This document shows, piece by piece, positions 14,501-27,597 of a DNA stretch of 64,000 nt; position 1 is the stretch's first letter, and each line of letters begins with the position of its first letter. The stretch is from assembly GCA_023101725.1 (NCBI GenBank), contig JALJCO010008621.1, forward strand, positions 1,037,001 through 1,101,000, read 5' to 3'. The notes under the pieces are model-generated. The model saw only the letters and a program-made list of their open reading frames with translations. It was not told the DNA's origin and did no database searches. The translations under genes were made by a program, and so were the position numbers. Source of the DNA: Atherinomorus stipes. Its lineage: Eukaryota; Chordata; Actinopteri; Atheriniformes; Atherinidae.

Positions 14501-15173
14501 TACTGTGTAATCGTAATGAAATCCTCCAACAGGAAGAACTCTTTTCGTGTTTTACTTGTGCACAGGTTTTTAGTTTTTAACTCTCCAATTGAGATCTTTC
14601 TGATGTATAAGTCTATGCTGAGATCCTTTCACTGGTGGGAACATCAGATATTTCAATAAAGATGAACTGCTAAAATCCTTTCCCCCTCCCTTTACACCGT
14701 AATTATGAAATTGTCTAGTTTTTTGTTCCCCTTCAACTAAAAAGCAGCTGACAAGACATTTAATAATCTTTAAAAATGTAATTATGGATAAGAACATTTC
14801 TTTTAAATGAAGTCCAGAACTTTGTGGAGGACTTTTGGTTATATTTAACTTTTGGTTTACATTAGCAGGCAATAAAAGTGTATATGTGTGTGTGAATTCC
14901 TAAATTTGTTGTTTGAGGAAAAAATTGTCAGTTGAAAATTCCTCATTAAATAATGATACTCTGGGTAAAATTTATGTTAAATTACACAAACAGATTCATT
15001 TTCTGATTTACACCTGCATTTTCACTGTATTTAAATGCGAACGACAAATAAAACATTCTGTCAGATGAGAGAAACAAAAAGTCTTTGTGTGCACTTAAAT
15101 GTCCTATAGAGATGAGATTAATTAAATATACCATCCTGCCATCAGAGTTATGAGTATCAGTAAATCATCATAC
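11519..15173 (-). other. grm7: grm7 intron 7
   Basis: This 3.7-kb intron lies between the exon for the end of the ligand-binding domain and the seven-helix exon. It is AT-rich, with short A and T runs (13510-13528, 13940-13950, 14171-14184) and a GTTT run near 13896-13912. I see no recognisable mobile element, RNA gene or coding sequence. Confidence 0.85.
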
Positions 15174-15313
15174 CCTAAGCTGGAGGTTCTCCACCCACTG
15201 TCCCACCACCTTGTACTCCGGGGTTGAGGAGTTGGTCATCTGGAACTGGAACAGGTCATAGCGTCCTGGAGCGTCGCCATTCTTGTTAAACACAACAGAG
15301 GTATTTGCACTGC
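15174..15313 (-). CDS. grm7: grm7 exon 7: end of ligand-binding domain
   Basis: The exon is 140 bp, entered in phase 1 and left in phase 0 (acceptor GTGCTGTACAG; donor CTTAGG|GTATGA). It encodes the membrane-proximal end of the Venus-flytrap domain: GSANTS, then [18 protein letters not shown], ending NLQLR. The [11 protein letters not shown] block is strongly conserved in group III mGlu receptors. Possible N-glycosylation sites are NTS and NSS. It joins exon 6 through a split glycine codon (G|GC), and exon 8 between codons. Length and phases match the orthologous mammalian exon. Confidence 0.96.
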
Positions 15314-18300
15314 CTGTACAGCACAAGAGAGAGAATGCGGGAAAATGACAGGGAGGTGTTAGACAGTGGGATGAGAGGGGTGACAACACCTCGTATAAAA
15401 AGAGAAAATCATGAACTTTTAACCTCTTGACTCAGATTGGAAGGTGGGTGAGAAAGACTCTGCTCCTCCTAAACACCATGAACTATTTCTGTAATATTTT
15501 ATGATCTTATATGAGAGTGGCAGGGCAGGATCAGCCCACTGACCGGTGAAACACTTCCTTACCTCCTATGCATCATTGCAGCTGCATAATGGCCAGTAGA
15601 GGAATAAATGAGCAGTTTCAAAATATAGTCAGCCATTAATACTCTCAACTCTGCTCTAATATCAGGAAATGCTGTTTGAAATGAAAGTGCACCTCAAAAA
15701 CCTAAAAGTGATGAATTTCAGCCACACAGTGGTCAACAACAGGAGATGTAAGGAGGATAAACAGGTCAGCCAAAGCATCATATGGTCCCCATCTGCTCTC
15801 AGTGTGCAGCAGCTTTTCTCCAGCCAAGCCTTGAAGATGTCCCTAATTAGCTTAGAACAAGCAGCGGACACTGAAATATTACAGATGATTAAAAAAGGAG
15901 CTCTTTAAATTAGTATTTTTGCAAGCTTTTTAACCTGTATGTTATGTCTACACATGTGTATATGTGGGTGTGTGCATGTCACTCAAAAAACGAAGCCCAC
16001 GAGTGTGCACAAGGTGGTATGTTGATGCAGAGGTCCGTCAACGTGAGAGCTCCCTCGCAGCAGTGAATAGTGAATGGCATTAATGGAAAAATGGTTGTAC
16101 TTTATTTTATACATGAGGTCTGAATTGGTGATGAGGTAATTTTAACCATCCTGCAAAGCTGTGAGAGTATAAAAAAGTCTATTCACCTTGGCACTACATA
16201 CACTGCTTCACAAGCGTGAAAAGACATACCATTTTTGAAATGGGACAGGGGGAGTCTGGTGACTCTTGGCATGGGAATTAAGCACTTTTAATAGCTCTGG
16301 CTATAAAAAAGGTATAGAGAAAGGACTACGAGCGTGTGTCCAAAACTCTCTGAGAACATGCTGTTTTTTGTTTCTAGAACGGAGCTTTTGGCTTTTGGAT
16401 GGAAGGCCACTGCACCCTCTCCTTAGTTTTCAGCCAAAAGGGAATTTCATCTCCCTCCAGTTATTTTTTTCAAGGACATTTGCCACTGAACACTCTACAA
16501 AAGTTGCAGGCCAAAAGGGTCTTGTAAAACATGAGATGCAGAGATAGAAAGAGGAAAATACAATTTCATACACCAGAATAAAATGCTTTTTTTAAAGTAC
16601 AGTGGACAAGCATCCAATTCCTCCTTCTTGAGTTTAGGAGTCCTCTCTACAAGTTTGTAAGAGCTTAAGTGGCAATTTCCATGTTGATGCACAGGCATAA
16701 ATTCCTCACTATCTGCTGTTATGTAACACTGCAAACAACATATTTTACACTGGCAATATAGCAATGGTATAGTTTGACCCATTCAGTTGAAAGTAGGACA
16801 CCACTTCATATGTATCCATGTGTCTGGACAGAAAAGTCAAGTGGGACCACCAGGGATGAGGATTCAGTTCCAGTCAAAGCTGTCATTATGAAAACCAAAG
16901 TAAAACTCTGTAGGTGGCAGTCAGTGTCCTGTCACTTCAGCTTCCTATAAACAGACACCAGACTTGTTGACACAGTGAGTAAAGATGTCGACAAGGTATT
17001 GAATTTTCTGAGAAAAAGCTTACTTCCTGCCTCAGCAAAAATATATAGCATGCACAAATGCACAGTCATTTAGCAAAGTGACACGGAAGATCGGGGACTT
17101 GGCGCTCATCAGGTTTACGGCAAATAATTAAGTGGTGTTTTTATGTCCACACAAATAAGCATCCAAAATTCATTTGTTTTCCACTGGCTGATGTTTTCAA
17201 GGGAACAAAATAGTCGTTTCAGGCTCCTGGGTGAGCGCTCTGTCTAAGATGAAAGATTTATGTATTTGCATGTGACTCTGAACTAAGACATGACAAAAGT
17301 GCACTGCTGCTGTGCTGTGCTGAGCAACGTGGGTGGACCAGGGATCCACTGCTGTGTTTCTCTCGCATCATTATTCTTTCCCTTTTTTTCTGCCTCTCAC
17401 TCCTCAGCTCTGTGACTCCAGCACAGTGGGGAGATCAGCTAAGGAGGTTTACACTCCCTAGCTCTCAAACATACATTAGCAGCGCCACATACACAAGATA
17501 ATGTGCATGGTTCCCGTCTAAATGCAATAAGGGGGCAGTGAGAGATGCCTGATGGAGCACCAATGGAGTAAAAAGGTTTGAGAATATCACAGCAAGACAG
17601 GAACAGATAGAGATCTTATTTTTGGCTCGGGTGAAATGAGCCTCCTTCTTTGTCACTGCTCCACTGAGGTAAATGTTTTCAGGGAATCCAGAGAAGTCAG
17701 CAGAAGCTCAGATGGTTATTGCATGAAGCTGCACTTAGTCTCCTTGAAATATCTGCTCTGCACAGACATTTAAATACATTCTATTGCTTTAGTTCCACCT
17801 TAAAATTGGTGGGATTCTGCCCAAAGCAACTCGGCACTGCTGCCATAGCGACCATGTTAGAGAGGCAAGCAGCTCTGTAGCCTTTAGCTCACAGACAGAA
17901 GTTTGCTTCACACTTTTTTGTTGTTTGTTAATCATAGTACGGGGTGATATTTGTACCCTGCTTTTTTCACCTTTCAAAGGTAAAGATGAAAATATTTCAT
18001 GTTATATAATACTAAATGAATATTTACTTGATATTATGTACATACTCTTTGGACTCATCATTCCAGCACAGAAACATATCTTATTACTTTGCACCATAGA
18101 TTTACACTGGTGTCCATGAGCAATTTTTATTGCGTTAGATTTGTAGCTTCATTACGATGAACCTTCCTTCCATATACACCAGCCTGCTACCGTAAATACT
18201 CAACTTAGTGTGCCAGCTGGTCTGCTACACAGAACCATCTGGGTAGCCGTCACTGGAAAGCGTTTGGAGAAGGGCAGACGCTTTCGAAAAAATACTTGGC

Positions 18301-20996
18301 ATTTGATTGGATGAGCCATCTATTGCATTCCAGCTTCAGATCAACCGAGCCAGTTCATAAAATCGATCTCCTGTTGAAGCCAGTGGGATAAGTGGAAGAA
18401 CAAATTTTCACAGAGAAAAGCCTTCAGTGTGGTTCTGTTTTCTTTCATGATGAAATACTCTTCAGATATGATACAGCTGATGCAACAGGCCAGCTGCCTG
18501 AATGTTTATGAATTCTCATCAAAGTGTGTAAATGAAACTAAAACTGATAATTCTTCTCCCAACGACTAATTTGCATAAAACTACAAAACCTATGACTAAC
18601 ATTATTTCATTATTTCAGTCTGTAGGATTTATATCACTGGGTGATGTTTTCATAAACTAGTATTTTAATTATATTTATCAACATAAAAACAAGGATGCAT
18701 TGGCAGCATTATTCTTGGTTTGGCTGAAATTTGACAGATTGTTTGTAACCCTCTGATTAACTGCTTACACTGTTCTTTTTTACTTTGCACATTAATGTGT
18801 CTGACATTAAGGGACAGCTAAACAGAGGTTTGTTGCTGCTAAGCATTTCATCCATTGAAGCCCGACACAAGGAAAAAAAGGAAGAAAGTTATATTTTTAA
18901 ATCTAAAGTCTTTATTTTGCCCTTAAACAAAATGTGAAAAAACATATTTACCATTTATTACCGTGCGATGTGTCATAATTATCGTAGTGTAACCTTCTGC
19001 CTCCTGTATCAGGTATGATTGTGTACTGTACATCAGGGTTTTGAGCAAAAGATTTACCATAAAGTGATGCAAAAGGTCTCAGATGCAATAGGTTTCAGAG
19101 ACTGCATCAAACATTATAGAAATGCTGTTTAACAGTTGAATATATTTAAAACTAACAAGAGGTGCACCTTGTTGGATTACAGATTATATTAGAATTCTCT
19201 AATGTCTGAAGCTAATCTGATAACTCATCCTCAACAACTGATCCCAAAGCTTAAGTTTGGACTGGAATTGATGGCAGTGTGATGGATACACATTTTTTTT
19301 AGATAACACCAAAGCTTCTCAAACAGAAAGGAAGATGTCTGGCTGAATAAAAACATGAAATGGAATTGTAGACTTATTATCATGACATCCAATTCTTCAA
19401 GTCACACAATGTAAATTATTAATGACACTAAATTTGACCTGAAGGTTGAAGCTGCATGACTCATTTTCTGCATTTTTTTTTCCAGAGAAAAAAGATGTAT
19501 AATTCAAAAACTATTCATCATGTTATATCTAAATTAGTAACTGTTTTATTTACTCCTTGAACCTGGGAAAACATTTTCTCTTTTCCTTCTTTAGTCATGA
19601 AGCATGTGTAGGCAAACTGTCTGGGTTTAAATTTTGAGTGATGCTACATGTTGGAAATATGAAGTAATATTACCCAAAAGCAAGCAAATTAAATAAAACA
19701 TGCCAATCTTAAGTCAATCATCAGTCCAAATGTTAAGTTCTACATTTGCTACTTCTATTTCATTGTAGTGAAGTGCTATTTTAATGAAAGAGACACAATG
19801 AGCTAGGTCCACCTCTTTAAGTAGGACAGCTCTCAGAGATTATACTGATGCCTGAGTGTGTATAATCTAATAGCTCGCTGAATCTTCTCTAGAACATTTT
19901 GTGAAGGCACAAAGTACTTCAAAGGAGCCTTTAATGATCACTGGCGGATGTACATACCGGCACATTTGGAATGACAAAGGTTTCTCATGTTTTAAACTCG
20001 TCTCCCTGCTGGCTCTTCTCCATTCTCCTCTGCATTTTAGAGCAGTTGTCGTTATTAGCTACCTGACATTAAATGTTAACTATCTCCAGCTTTCTGGGTT
20101 TAATAATGTAAAAGTTCAGCTACAAGCAGAGACATCAAATACTGTATGTTTTTATTCAAAATATAGGGAGATGTTGTTTTGAAATATGAATGAAACTCAG
20201 TCTGATGTGAAAAGTAGCCCTGAGGTGAATGTTTATGACACATAAAACATGAGGTATTGTGAATTCATTTCCCCTTTTTTAATCGTCAGACATGGTTCTA
20301 TTATCTTTTATGCAAGTTCTTTAGTTTATCTCTAAACTGCATGATGCAAACACACAGCAGCTATGAGTAAAGTCCTCCAGGGTATAGTAGTAGCTAAAAT
20401 TGTGCTTTGAAACAGAGCACAATTGTTTTATTGCTACAAGTTAGATAAGGAAATTGATACCATTCTTTTTTCCTTTTTTTTTTTGTCTCATTCAAATTTG
20501 TCACTAGAGCAAACTAATACACTGTAAAAACACCACTGATGTTTATGTATTGTCCTTTTTCTGAATTTTTAGTAACCCTCTATTGCCAGCAGGGATCCTC
20601 ACTCCTGGTCTTTGGGAACCAGTGTCTATTGGTTTTAGAAGTTTCCCTGCTGCAACACACCTGACTTAATTCAGTGGGTAATTAGTAGACAGTATGTGCA
20701 AAGCTTGACCTAAAATTCTACACAATCCTGAGTCTGAACCAGATGTGTTAGAGCAGAGCAACTTCTAAAACCTCCAGGACCAGGTTGAGGATCACTCTTC
20801 TAGAGAATGTCTGCAACAGACAACAAGATCATGGAGGTCAATGAGGTAACAAAATGGAGTGTAGCTGATATTTTCATTTTAGCTGAGTTACTGTGGCAAA
20901 CATATGGGTTAAATGCCATTAAAGCTGTGGTGAAGTAGTAACAGATCCACACAGCTGATGAGCATGATGTAAAAACTTTTACAAGGTATTACTTAC
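15314..20996 (-). other. grm7: grm7 intron 6
   Basis: This is a 5.7-kb intron. The only element recognised is the hAT-like MITE at 20590-20803. A small hairpin (GAAAGCGT with ACGCTTTC) occurs near 18257-18286. The rest is AT-rich DNA with short homopolymer runs and no supported gene. Confidence 0.8.
20590..20803. mobile_element. hAT-like MITE, degraded
   Basis: The left part CAGGGATCCTCACTCCTGGT, followed by TTTTAGAAGTTTCCCTGCTG and AACACACCTGA, is mirrored on the right, read in reverse, by GTGATCCTCAACCTGGTCCT, TTTTAGAAGTTGCTCTGCTC and AACACATCTGG. Inverted arms of about 75 bp with this wording belong to a very common fish family of small non-autonomous hAT-type elements that begin near CAGGGGTGTC. 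There is no coding capacity, and the 8-bp target duplication is not evident. Confidence 0.65.
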
Positions 20997-21197
20997 CATT
21001 GAAGCTAGTGTTGCGTATGTACCTCAGCAGAGTCTTTCCATCTGCAGCTTCCATTTGTGGACAAACGCCAGGATGGTCAGCACACAAGTCCCTGTGCATG
21101 TTATGCAGAGCATGGGCCATGGCGTACACTGCGTCAATCACAAACTGCACCTTCCCTTCCTGCTGATACTTGGAGTCGATCCCAATGCGTTCCTGAC
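20997..21197 (-). CDS. grm7: grm7 exon 6: ligand-binding domain, lobe with VDAVYA-type helix
   Basis: This 201-bp exon is entered and left in phase 1 (acceptor CCCCCCTCAG before GTCAGGAACGC; donor AATG|GTAAGT). It encodes [34 protein letters not shown], the cysteine segment [13 protein letters not shown], and [11 protein letters not shown]. The lysine in QEGKVQ is at the position of the lysine that contacts the glutamate gamma-carboxylate in group III receptors (Lys405 in mGlu4, family knowledge). NTS is a possible N-glycosylation site. It connects to exon 5 through KCTG|QERIG with a split glycine codon. Confidence 0.97.
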
Positions 21198-22916
21198 CTG
21201 AGGGGGGAAGAAAAAAATAGGAAAGAGGAAAATTTTCAGCCAGAAGCTTAAGGAATCATTTAAAGTGATATTTCCTCAGCACTGACTGTCATCTCAAACT
21301 TCTTTTTATTCCCTTACTAATGATTTTCAGCTGTTTTTTTTTCCTATTTTGATTCTAGAGAAATGACACCTAAAAGGAACAATGTGTTAGAACGAAATAA
21401 GAAGGCGCATTTACTTCCCACGTGGGATATATCATGCTGAGCTGTGAGATAAAGTGTTTGTGACAAATGCAGCAGAGTCAGACTGAATTACTGGGATGTG
21501 TTGCAAAGTAATAGACAGCCAACAATGCACCTCATTTGCCCTATCAGAAAGAAGATGAAGATCCCCATGAACTTTAGTAACAGTGCTAGAGTAGCTTCCT
21601 GCTCCTTTATATTCTCCTGCCAGTGCTCTGCCCTTTCACTGCTGGCTGCTCTAAAGGTTTTGCTTCATTCTGCTGATCCACTTTTTGAAAATGTAATTTG
21701 AAAACTTTTCTTTTGTTTTTGTTCCAAGCTTAATTTTTTTGGTAGATAAAAGATGCATTTCAGAGGTATATAAGAGTTACAGCAACAAAAACATTCCTTT
21801 TTAATTTAATGATAATCATCCAGCTCCCAATTAACTAAAAATGCATCAAGAAAATAGAAAACTATAAAAAGATTTTCTCCTCCGCGATAGTTATCTGCAG
21901 GAGGTTTTTGATAATGTTAAGACAAACACAGGAATGTAGGAGACTTCCAAAATATAAAGAAGATCAAAAGCAATCTGCTCTGACATTTCAGCCCGTTTCT
22001 TAGAACTTATACATCTTAGCCCACACGTAACCTTTTTGATTTTCTGAGCTCGCCACAGGGAAGCTCAGTGGACAGTCCTGGAATGCAAAAACCTCCCGCT
22101 GATGTTTAATATTCATAAATATCTTCTTGTCTTAATGTTTAAAAAGAGACAATATGGAGGCATTTGTAAAGCCATTTCCAGTAACACTGTTGGAATAACG
22201 AAAGGCATTTTGCAGAGGGTTTGTGAGCCTCACCAAGTGGAGGAGCATCTTCTGTCTTTGACGCATGATAAAAGACACCATACAGGAGATTATAAAGGAA
22301 ACAAAATCCCTCAGCAAACAGTAATTTGTGTCACCCTGTTATTACCATCATCACGCATGCAAGTAAGATTAAAACAGCATCCCACATCTCAGCCCTCATC
22401 CATGTACATAATGCATGCAGCGAAATGCCTGCCACAGTCTTGGCAGGCATAGTTTAGGTAACATGAGGATGCATCACTGGTGAAGACAACACCATCATTA
22501 ATACAACACAAAGATGGTGCTGAAGCAGAATGGGGTCATAAATATAATTTACTCAGCTTTCTGTCACTTTCCCAGTAATTTCCACCTTAAATAAAAGATA
22601 CTCTGGCTCTTTGCTGCTAAAGTGCCAAGCTGTCAGGGTGACAGGGTTAAGGGGGAATAGAGGGGATTTACGATCTGTTACTGTAGCATGACTAAGACAC
22701 GTTGTGCATCATTATTCTAATAATAAACTCTTTCAGTCTAGCACCAACTGGGTAAAAACACCTGGCGTTAGACTTTCTGGCTGCACTGCAGAAAGATGAC
22801 TTGAATTAAACTTGAGCAGTCTACAGTGCCTACAGCCTCAAATGCAACATTTATACATCATTTTTAGTCTAAGACAGTCATATGCCTTTAATTGTTTCAT
22901 GCCAAAACCCACGTAC
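21198..22916 (-). other. grm7: grm7 intron 5
   Basis: This is a 1.7-kb intron, AT-rich throughout. No repeat family, RNA gene or coding sequence was recognised. The open frames at 22102-22452 and nearby have no family signature and lie in ordinary intronic sequence. Confidence 0.85.
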
Positions 22917-23054
22917 CTGTGCATTTGCGGCTTGAATCCTCTCTCTTTGAGGCACTGAGGAGCCTGCAATTAAAGTTTTCTTCCCAAAATTCAGCAAACC
23001 ACACATTCCTGCGATTGTTCTCCAGGGTGAGAGCAGTAAAGTATTCATCAAATC
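22917..23054 (-). CDS. grm7: grm7 exon 5: ligand-binding domain
   Basis: This 138-bp exon is entered and left in phase 1 (acceptor CTATATCACAG; donor TGCACAG|GTACGT). It encodes [17 protein letters not shown], then [15 protein letters not shown], and finishes EDSSRKCTG. The [10 protein letters not shown](E/D)NFNC block is a hallmark of group III mGlu receptors, and its cysteines take part in the conserved disulfides of the Venus-flytrap domain. The length and both junctions correspond to the mammalian exon. Confidence 0.97.
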
Positions 23055-26000
23055 CTGTGATATAGGAAAAAGGAGAATGGCTCAGTTCCGGACCAATTAT
23101 CAACCAATTCAGACCTGGAGGAAATGAAGTGAAACTTGAGCAGCAGCAGCAGCAGTAGCAGCATAGTGGTGGTGGCAGTGCAGTGCTGCTGGCCGCCAGG
23201 TGTTGGAAACACACCAGCAAGCACTACTTCATCAAAATTTGACCACAGTGGTTCCTTTTCCTCTCAAGCCCCATGGAACTTTAATCACTTCTTTCATCTA
23301 GGAAATTACATTAATTAAAAAACAGGATGCATAATAAATAACACAGGCATGCTAAGTAGAGCTGCAGCCTGTTGCCCGTGGCTGTGATGTGCTGTAGGTG
23401 CTGAACAGGTTTGCCTCACTTCATAAAATCCATTACAATGGAGATGGATTGAATGCATGATGTATTAGCATAAGACTCCTTTCAGCAGGGCTTGGGTGCC
23501 TGTATGAAGCATTAGCTTGATGAAAAATAACCTGCTGTAACAAAAGGAAAAGATAAGCATGCATGGTGAACTTCCTTCTTTTTTTTTTTTTTTTTCAACT
23601 TGATCAGCAAACTGTGCAAAGACAAAAATCTCAAAGCAAGAATTCTGATTTTGTCTTGTTGTTTTTATTTTTACTCATCTTTTGCAGCCGAGTGCCCCAC
23701 TTTATGTGTGGAGAATAATCTGATTTCACATTTTGCTGTCAATGTATCTTTAGTCCGTATCCATTCATATCAACTGGGTAAAGGTGATAATGGCTAATTA
23801 CAGCTAAATGACTCAGCTGATGTTCATTTCAACGCAACATCAATGATAAATGGTGGATTAATAATACGCTCCCTGCCTCCACAGTGTACATTTATCCTGG
23901 CTAGACCTCCCCTAATTAACCAAAGCTTTATAAAACTCAGACCTTAGTTATAATGATGAGCGGCTCTCTGCGCTGTGACACAGGACAGAGCTTAAAATAG
24001 ACGGATCATGCAGAAAAATACTTCATTTCTCTGGTGAATCTTGCATGTCCTAGCAGATATAGCTGTGTCATTTCCTTGTTTGGGTTATTTTTTTTCCTTT
24101 TTGGGTAGAATATTCAAGCTGCAGTTTTGAACAGAGGCATTTGTAATGACATTTCATTTTGAGATTAGCACCAGAAAGCCTTTAAATAGTCAAAATTACA
24201 CAAATGCTTCTGATTAAATGCCAAATCAAAGCTCTTGCTCAAGTCTCTTACTGTGTGCGTCTTTTAAAATTATGCAAAGACAGATGATTTTTCACTTTGT
24301 AAGGAAGTAAAACCAGTTCAGCTCTAACACATTATGACAGCCAAAAATGAAGCAGGTTACATGCTCTGATTTCAGGGTTTGATTATAAAAATAAGTAAGT
24401 TTATTCAAATTGACTTTAGTCTAGTCATGCACTGCCCAACAAGGTTATTCTTCTGAGGACTGTCAGAAATCATCCACAGAAATACAGTAAATTGCCCACT
24501 GAAACAGACTCATGAGGCAGAATAGGGAAAAAGGCAAATGGGAAAAAAGCATTAAAGCTCATATGTTCCCAGTTCATCTGTGTGAAATGCTTTCTACATT
24601 TTTCTTTTTTTATTTAAGGGATGGAGGCTTTAACTTGAATTATCTAATAGTTTTTTAAAGCTGAGCTGATCAATCTTTCATTATCAAAGAGTGAATAGGA
24701 AAAAAAAAAAAGGGTCTTGGGTGCATATTTTTGCTATTAACTCACAAACGTTGACCTGACACTACCCTGTCACTGTGTTTGGGGCCACTGAGGTGTGAAA
24801 ATATGTCATGAGTCGTTGAAATTAGTCAGGGAGTAACCTGGAGCAGAGAAGAAAAGCCAGCCTCTCCATTTTATCTCCATTCTCCACCTAACTTCATCAT
24901 GCTGCATTCACTGTACCAGAGGAGGAGGATGCCAGAAATCTTTCACTCTTGCTTCTTTGCTTTGCTAACAATTTGAGATTCCCATTTGTAGTTTACTTAT
25001 GAAATAAATGATGCAATGACGCTTTAATAGTGTTTTCTGTTCTTTTTATACCCAACCTCAGAGATTCAACTTTTTGTTGAGGGTTTTCTTTGATATTTTT
25101 CAAGGCAGAAGTAGGAAATTCCAGGTTCCTACTTGCTAATGAATGCACCATCTGTGGTTATTCAACATGATCTGTTGGTCTTTGTAACGCTGCCAGTTTT
25201 ATGAGTTTATATTTTCTGATTACATTATGCAACTAAAACAAATTTGGCTGATCAGGATTGAACTGTATTGTAATAAACTGGGATATAATTTGATTTAACT
25301 ATATTTGTTTTTTTTTTTTCTTGAAATGACTACAAATAAACTGAATTAAACTGAGAGTGTAGTACCTATGCAGCATATGTGACAATTCTGAACTTCAGCC
25401 TCTGAAAATGTAAACAAAATGCAGCAAATGAAATGACAGAAATGCCTGGTCGATGAAATCTCAGTGTTATAGAGGAATTAACACATGATGAAGACATTCT
25501 GGTGACATTTTGGTGGGTGGTAGACTAAACGCAATATCAAACTTGCAGAAAGGAGTCTTTTAAATGCTTTGAGTCAGTCTTACTGCCATCATCAGCATCA
25601 GGGACGTGTCCTGAACTGATTCCTTTACATACATATTTACATCAGCATCTCACCAAAAAAAAATAGCACCTAACCATAAAAAAGTGGAACATTTCGGATT
25701 AGTGCCCTACACTTAATAGTGTGTTGCAATGATTTTACAAAGTGGTCCACACTATGACCCTCAGTAACTGCTTCTGGAGCACATAAAAGCTTGCGAACAC
25801 ATTTGCCATAATTACATATTTATAAAGTGATAATACTTAGGAGGCAAGAAAAAAAAAGGGTTTATATTATTTTTCAATAATTCCAACTATAAGCATTTTA
25901 TATTAACACTGACGTTCTTTGCTATTACACAAAATGCAGTGTTAAACGGAGAGTTGAACCAACAATAACAGAACTTTACATAAAAGGTAATTGTGCATGA

Positions 26001-26215
26001 GTTGAACTGATTATGCCTTTGAGTGCCTCTTTCACAGTACACCAGAGTCGTAAACCTGGTCTTTTTGAGGGCATCTCCATGCTGGCAGGTAGAGATGCAA
26101 TGATGTGTTTGTTAGAGGTGTGTACATTTTTGCATTTCATGTAGATGTTTAATTAAACAAATGCTCATCGGACTTTAAAGCCAAAAAACTCAACTTTAAA
26201 TAATCAAGACAGAAT

Positions 26216-27340
26216 GGGCTTTATGCAACATTTGCTTAAGTCAGACAGACCTGGATTAATCAGTTCATCCAATCATGTAAGACAGGAAATAAAGGTGCAG
26301 TATTAAAGGCCCTGTACCTGATTTTATTTTACAGTAATCTCTCTAAATAAAATGCTTTCTACATGGTATAATGTGTGTTAAAAGAGGTCAATTTAATGAA
26401 AATAAATCACTCATTGATTGCGTATATGCATGAATCCAGGCCTTTTTAGTTTAGGTTTCTAACGCTGGCGTGACACTCTCCTCATGCCAATGCAGTTCAT
26501 TCTAGATAAGTTTCGGTTTCCAATCAGCCACTCACAGTGTTTTCTAGCGAGGAGCGCCCTCCCCTCGCGCGTGCATGGCAGCACTCGTAAACAGAACCGC
26601 ATGGCGTCTACCGAAGGGAAAATCGCGATACTTCAGCAAAACAGCCTAAAAGCATCAAAACTGAGGAGGAGAGAGACTTAAAACGCAGGAGACCAAAGAA
26701 GGAATAAAGTTTGTGTTCTTGTTGGATTGTACTGAAAGTAGCTGGACGCCTCGGACTGAATGTGGAGTGGAAGTTCGCCTGGACAGGTATTTTTCAATAA
26801 ATTTCTTCTTAGTAATATTTTATATGTCCTTGGCTAATGGCGCTGCCTCTGCCGGTCTACCGTATATAATACATACTGATATTTACTCCGTAACGCGAAA
26901 AAGCTTTATATCACTTCTTCTCGAAGTGGCTGGTTGGAAACTTTAAGGTTGTCATGATGTAATGTCGCCTATAACATCATAACTCGTCATAATTGTGCAT
27001 CTGTGTACATAACTGTAGTTACGGTAAACTACCGGTTATGACAGAAGATGTCATGTAGCTGATCCGCAGCCATTTACTGTAACCAGAACAGGAAATTCAC
27101 TGGAAGATGCAAGTTTTCTCTGGAGAGTTTCTTTGTGCACGAGTATGATATTGTGCAAGTTATTTCATGCATGTCGAGTGGGAGGAGAGACAAAGAAGAG
27201 AAGTAGCGTTTCTTACTGGGAGAAACAGTTAGGGGCGGGGTTTACAGTTCAAACTACACTGTTAATCTCGCTTATGGTTCGAAAATGTGCAAAATCAGGT
27301 ACAGCGCCTTTAAGTTCAGGAAGTACTGGTGCATATATAT
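26216..27340. mobile_element. Second fold-back MITE copy, split by a TTAA element
   Basis: The left part (26216-26306) runs from GGGCTTTATG through GACCTGGATTAATCAGTT and AAGACAGGAAATAAAGG. The right part (27310-27340) reads TTAAGTTCAGGAAGTACTGG. Joined across the insertion, they align with the right half of the element at 2518-2730, where GCCTTAAGTTCAGGAAGTAG is continuous. The left arm is partly deleted and the far right end is eroded. This shows that the fold-back element is older than the TTAA element inside it. Confidence 0.7.
26307..27309. mobile_element. TTAA-flanked non-autonomous DNA transposon (1003 bp)
   Basis: The element is flanked by TTAA at 26303-26306 and 27310-27313. Its left end is AGGCCCTGTACCTGATTTTA; the right end read in reverse is AGGCGCTGTACCTGATTTTG, so the inverted ends are about 20 bp with one early mismatch. 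TTAA duplications are typical of piggyBac and Kolobok elements; the AGG-type ends suggest Kolobok more than piggyBac (inference). A short frame from ATG 26601 (MASTEGKIAILQQN.., 26 codons) looks like a remnant first exon. A nearby piece in another frame, VFLLDCTESSW at about 26712, recalls fish transposon-derived proteins. No intact transposase is present. Confidence 0.8.
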
Positions 27341-27442
27341 TTTTTTGAGCTTTGAATTTCTTTTTAATAAATAGAAGGGGGGAGAAAATAATCATATTTA
27401 CTAATTCAGAACATAAGAAGAGTGTGTACATTGTGTGCATAC

Positions 27443-27597
27443 CGCTAATAGAGGAGCGTTTGGGCAGGATAGTGACCGCTCCAACGGCAACATCCTCGAG
27501 CTGATGGATGGGGCTGCTCTTGGACCCCCAGCTGTCAGATCCAATCCACATAAAATGGCCCACCTGGTTGGCCCTTTTGGTGGCATTGAGAACCCCC
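27443..27597 (-). CDS. grm7: grm7 exon 4: ligand-binding domain, glutamate contacts
   Basis: This 155-bp exon is entered in phase 2 and left in phase 1 (acceptor TCCTTTGCAG; donor ATTAGCG|GTATGC). It encodes [36 protein letters not shown] and [15 protein letters not shown]. The GSDSWGSK segment carries the Asp, Ser and Lys that in mGlu4 (Asp312, Ser313, Lys317) bind the ligand, so the orthosteric site is preserved here. NAT is a possible N-glycosylation site. The run of six Gs at the acceptor is resolved by frame: the exon begins with five Gs. Confidence 0.97.

Larger units (their letters stand above)
23055..27442 (-). other. grm7: grm7 intron 4
   Basis: This is a 4.4-kb intron. Just 5' of exon 5 (at 23140-23185 on the plus strand) lies a short GCAGCAGCAG/GGTGGTGG-type low-complexity patch. 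The rest up to 26215 is AT-rich with a poly-T run at 23578-23596. The stretch 26216-27340 is a nested pair of mobile elements, listed separately. No other gene was seen. Confidence 0.85.

Noticed and set aside
22102..22452. 116-codon plus-strand frame in intron 5
   Set aside because: The composition is ordinary, there is no family match and no splice or promoter context; treated as noise.
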